Shown: piece after piece, positions 61,861-64,000 of the stretch | How positions within the stretch are numbered: position 1 is the first letter of the stretch | Layout of the letters: each line of letters opens with the position of its first letter | Assembly: GCF_002233675.1 (NCBI RefSeq) | Contig: NZ_NMUQ01000001.1 | Location: 2,086,063-2,150,062, forward strand | DNA: 64,000 nucleotides | DNA from: Paenibacillus herberti | GTDB taxonomy: Bacteria; Bacillota; Bacilli; Paenibacillales; Paenibacillaceae | Reading direction: 5' to 3' | Made by a program: the position numbers and the translations under genes | The notes under the pieces: generated by a model | Database searches by the model: none | Told to the model about the DNA's origin: nothing | What the model saw: only the letters and a program-made list of their open reading frames with translations

Positions 61861-63162
61861 TTAACGGTATTCCGGCAGCCACTCGCCATGCGCTTCGATC
61901 AGATCGTCACATAAGGAAACGATGTCGTCCATGGAAAGCTCTGCAGCGGTGTGCGGGTCCAGCATAGCCGCTTGGTAAATATGTTCTTTGCGACGTGTGA
62001 CCGCCGCTTCCAGCGTCAGCAGTTGAGTGTTAATATTCGTCCGATTGAGAGCTGCAAGCTGCGGCGGGAGCGCACCGATATGAACCGGCTGGATGCCACC
62101 GCGATCAACGAGGCAAGGGACTTCAACACAGGCTTCGCGAGGCAAATTGGTGATTAATCCGCCCGTGTTCATCACATTACCACCGATTTTGAACGGAACA
62201 TCCGTCTCGATTGCTTCCATAATGTAGGAGGCATATTCCTCAGAACGTGTATGACTGAGATCAGCGTTGGCGAGCAGTTCGTCACGAAGGCTGTTCCAGC
62301 TATTGATTTGACCCACGCAGCGCCTCGGATATTCATCCAGTGGAATATTGAAGCGTTCAATGAGCTCCGGGTAATTACGCTTTATAAAATAAGGATGATA
62401 CTCGGCGCTATGCTCGGAGGACTCGGTGACATAATGGCCGAACTTGAACATCAGCTCGTATCGCACCATGTCATGATGTTTTTCCTTCTGCTTTTCGGCA
62501 GCGCGGCGCTTGATCTCCGGGTATAAATCCTCTCCGTCCCGGGTAGCTTCAAGCAGCCAGGCCATATGATTGATTCCGGCGATTTTGGTCTTGACTCCGC
62601 TGTGATCCAAGCCAAGATCATGGAACAGATGCGGTACACAGCTTTGAACACTATGGCATAGACCTACTGTATTCACGCCGCCGTAGGTGTTCATGTAATT
62701 CGTCAAAACGGCCATCGGATTCGTGTAGTTCATGAACAAAGCATCGGGACATACCTCACGAATATCTTGTGCGAAGCCTTCCATAACTGGTATCGTTCGC
62801 AAATTGCGGAAGATGCCGCCAATGCCAAGCGTATCCGCAATCGTCTGGCGGAGTCCGTACTTTTTCGGAATCTCGAAGTCAGTCACCGTACAAGGCTCGT
62901 AACCTCCGACCTGAATCGCATTGATGACAAACTTAGCCCCACGCAGCGCTTCCTTACGGTCCTCATATACATTGATGGCACAGGTGCTGCCGCAATTCCT
63001 CTTGATGGCATTCAGTAGTTGTTCTGATTCTCTAACGCGATTTGGATTAATGTCGAATAATGCGATCTCATACGATTGGAGTGCCGGGGTCAGCAGCACA
63101 TCTCCCAATACATTGCGAGCGAACACCGTGCTGCCTGCACCTAAAAACGTAATTTTATTCAC
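61861..63162 (-). CDS. melA: GH4 family alpha-galactosidase/alpha-glucosidase
   Basis: A 433-residue NAD- and Mn-dependent glycosidase with the unusual redox mechanism of family 4. FLGAGSTVFARNVLGDVL binds NAD; MNYTNPMAVLT, VGLCHSVQ and GINHMAWLLEA supply the Cys and His metal ligands; the MelA-like block HSVQSC and the overall length point to an alpha-galactosidase or alpha-glucuronidase rather than a 6-phospho enzyme, since the transporter is an ABC type that does not phosphorylate. A GTG start follows AGGAGGATATAA. Own promoter with a cre-like site; divergent AraC regulator. Confidence 0.9.
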   Translation of the reverse strand: MNKITFLGAGSTVFARNVLGDVLLTPALQSYEIALFDINPNRVRESEQLLNAIKRNCGSTCAINVYEDRKEALRGAKFVINAIQVGGYEPCTVTDFEIPKKYGLRQTIADTLGIGGIFRNLRTIPVMEGFAQDIREVCPDALFMNYTNPMAVLTNYMNTYGGVNTVGLCHSVQSCVPHLFHDLGLDHSGVKTKIAGINHMAWLLEATRDGEDLYPEIKRRAAEKQKEKHHDMVRYELMFKFGHYVTESSEHSAEYHPYFIKRNYPELIERFNIPLDEYPRRCVGQINSWNSLRDELLANADLSHTRSEEYASYIMEAIETDVPFKIGGNVMNTGGLITNLPREACVEVPCLVDRGGIQPVHIGALPPQLAALNRTNINTQLLTLEAAVTRRKEHIYQAAMLDPHTAAELSMDDIVSLCDDLIEAHGEWLPEYR

Positions 63163-63211
63163 TTATATCCTCCTCATTTACCGTGACTAATGTCGTTCAA
63201 TAAGCTTCTCA

Positions 63212-63225
63212 GGCAATCGCTTTCA
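63212..63225 (-). promoter_or_regulatory. Near-consensus cre (CcpA) site in the GH4 leader
   Basis: Minus strand TGAAAGCGATTGCC agrees with TGWAANCGNTNWCA at 12 of 14 positions. It lies about 37 bases downstream of the expected start, where CcpA would block transcription in the presence of glucose. Confidence 0.5.
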
Positions 63226-63269
63226 ATCGACCGATTGATCGCTTCTGCAAAGCCGTAATCCACAATTAG

Positions 63270-63298
63270 ACTATAAAAGATGCGCGGTAGCGGCACAA
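63270..63298 (-). promoter_or_regulatory. Sigma-A promoter of the GH4 gene
   Basis: Minus strand TTGTGC, 17-base spacer, TATAGT, about 108 bases before the GTG start. Confidence 0.6.
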
Positions 63299-63394
63299 TG
63301 GAAGTTTGAAGCTTATGGATGGACATTTGTCGTTTGTTCCTATATCGTTGAAGGAAAAATCCAAACTGGCTTTCTGCCAGAGAAAGGTGCGAGG

Positions 63395-64000
63395 ATGGAA
63401 ACCTACACGCTATCGGATCACTATTTTTTTAAAGTCAGCGATAACCGTGAACCTGCAGAAGCCAGTGAGCTGACCGTGTTGTTCAGCGGAGTAGGAAGCC
63501 CGGTAATCGGCCAACGTACTGGACCTGGAATCCATGATTATGTCCTCGTTCATACCATCATAAGCGGACAAGGCATGTTTAACTGCGATGGTGCCCAGCA
63601 TGCATTAGCGGCCGGAGATACATTCGTCATTTTTCCAGGTCAGCTTTTCCTTTATGAGGCGGATCGTATTGAGCCCTGGACGTATAAATGGGTCGCGTTT
63701 CGCGGTTATGCCGCGCTGCAGCTCATGTCGGAGGTCGGACTGACCCCCGAGCATCCGGTATTAACCGGAGTTAACGGGAATAGCGCACTTATTTTTTATG
63801 ATCGACTCCAGGGAGCGCTCGTCGGAGAAGCCAGCGCCGCCGTAACGGATATGGAGGCGAGCGGCTGGCTGAGACTACTTCTGGGCGAATTCGCAAGGCT
63901 GCAACCGCATCGTACAAGACCCGCGCCCCATTCCTCTGCGGCGGCAAAGCGGCAGGTGGATCAGGCAGCGCGCTGGTTGCAGACGCATATTGCGGAGCCG
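63395..64000 (+). CDS. AraC family regulator, partial (N-terminal sugar-sensing part)
   Basis: An uninterrupted frame of 202 codons running off the right edge. Residues 1-150 form the AraC_binding cupin (GPGIHDYVLVHTIISGQG, AGDTFVIFPGQLFLYEAD, PWTYKWVAFRG); the helical linker follows; the C-terminal helix-turn-helix pair lies outside the window, with its first residues (KRQVDQAARWLQTHI) just visible. AAAGGTGCGAGG precedes the ATG. Divergent from the GH4 gene, which it likely activates in response to a sugar. Confidence 0.87.
   Translation, partial: METYTLSDHYFFKVSDNREPAEASELTVLFSGVGSPVIGQRTGPGIHDYVLVHTIISGQGMFNCDGAQHALAAGDTFVIFPGQLFLYEADRIEPWTYKWVAFRGYAALQLMSEVGLTPEHPVLTGVNGNSALIFYDRLQGALVGEASAAVTDMEASGWLRLLLGEFARLQPHRTRPAPHSSAAAKRQVDQAARWLQTHIAEP

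Overview
The window reads as low-GC Gram-positive (Firmicutes) DNA of moderate GC, most likely from a Paenibacillus-type spore former. The pointers are CshA-type helicase, YjcZ-type and DUF4015 proteins, the YtpB sesquarterpene pathway enzyme, a cimA citramalate synthase, the coproporphyrin-type heme set hemE-hemH-hemY, and especially the YesM/YesN-type two-component system with LplB/LplC-type sugar permeases and a very large lipoprotein binding protein. Almost all of the sequence is tightly packed chromosomal core and carbohydrate-use genes. I see no rRNA, tRNA, prophage, transposase gene or CRISPR array.

Layout. 1-9 kb: 3'-truncated pyrD at the left edge, a large L,D-transpeptidase, ferredoxin, DNA polymerase IV, citramalate synthase, a ResA-like thioredoxin, a JAMM (M67) protease, then an exonuclease and a DUF294 nucleotidyltransferase lying downstream of an ammonium channel gene (9.3-10.6 kb) that has a strong promoter and a GlnR-like site. 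11-20 kb: MerR regulator plus YugP-type protease, rhomboid, thiol peroxidase, DUF1499-like protein, a candidate structured RNA, YesL, YjcZ, CshA, YitT and a DUF4015 glycosidase-like protein. 20-29 kb: DUF3906/pfkA, ytpB, cold-shock protein, a truncated methyltransferase, pepF, DUF92, a glycerophosphodiesterase and a CapA-type protein. 30-37 kb: hemEHY operon and a divergent 1,020-residue hybrid PAS kinase, then an XRE regulator. 37-42 kb: a large clan-A-like glycosidase facing a divergent LacI repressor. 42-52 kb: housekeeping methyltransferases, an iron-sulfur related pair, a short AT-rich islet bounded by inverted repeats, an M14 peptidase, murI, and an ABC exporter operon with its own two-component system. 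52-64 kb: a sugar locus of response regulator, kinase, two permeases, lipoprotein, an unrecognised 800-residue protein, a GH4 enzyme and a divergent AraC regulator cut off by the right edge.

How the genes work together. The right-hand 12 kb is a coherent sense-import-hydrolyse module for an unknown glycan, with a near-consensus catabolite-repression site in the GH4 leader. The amt locus couples ammonium entry to a GlnD-type nucleotidyltransferase without an adjacent PII gene. The items I consider most worth a second look are the candidate standalone RNA at about 14.06-14.29 kb (5' and 3' ends pair, own promoter and terminator), the 0.6 kb islet at 44.9-45.5 kb with 32-base inverted repeats, and the 800-residue protein of the sugar locus. 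No database search was possible; family names come from recognised motifs.
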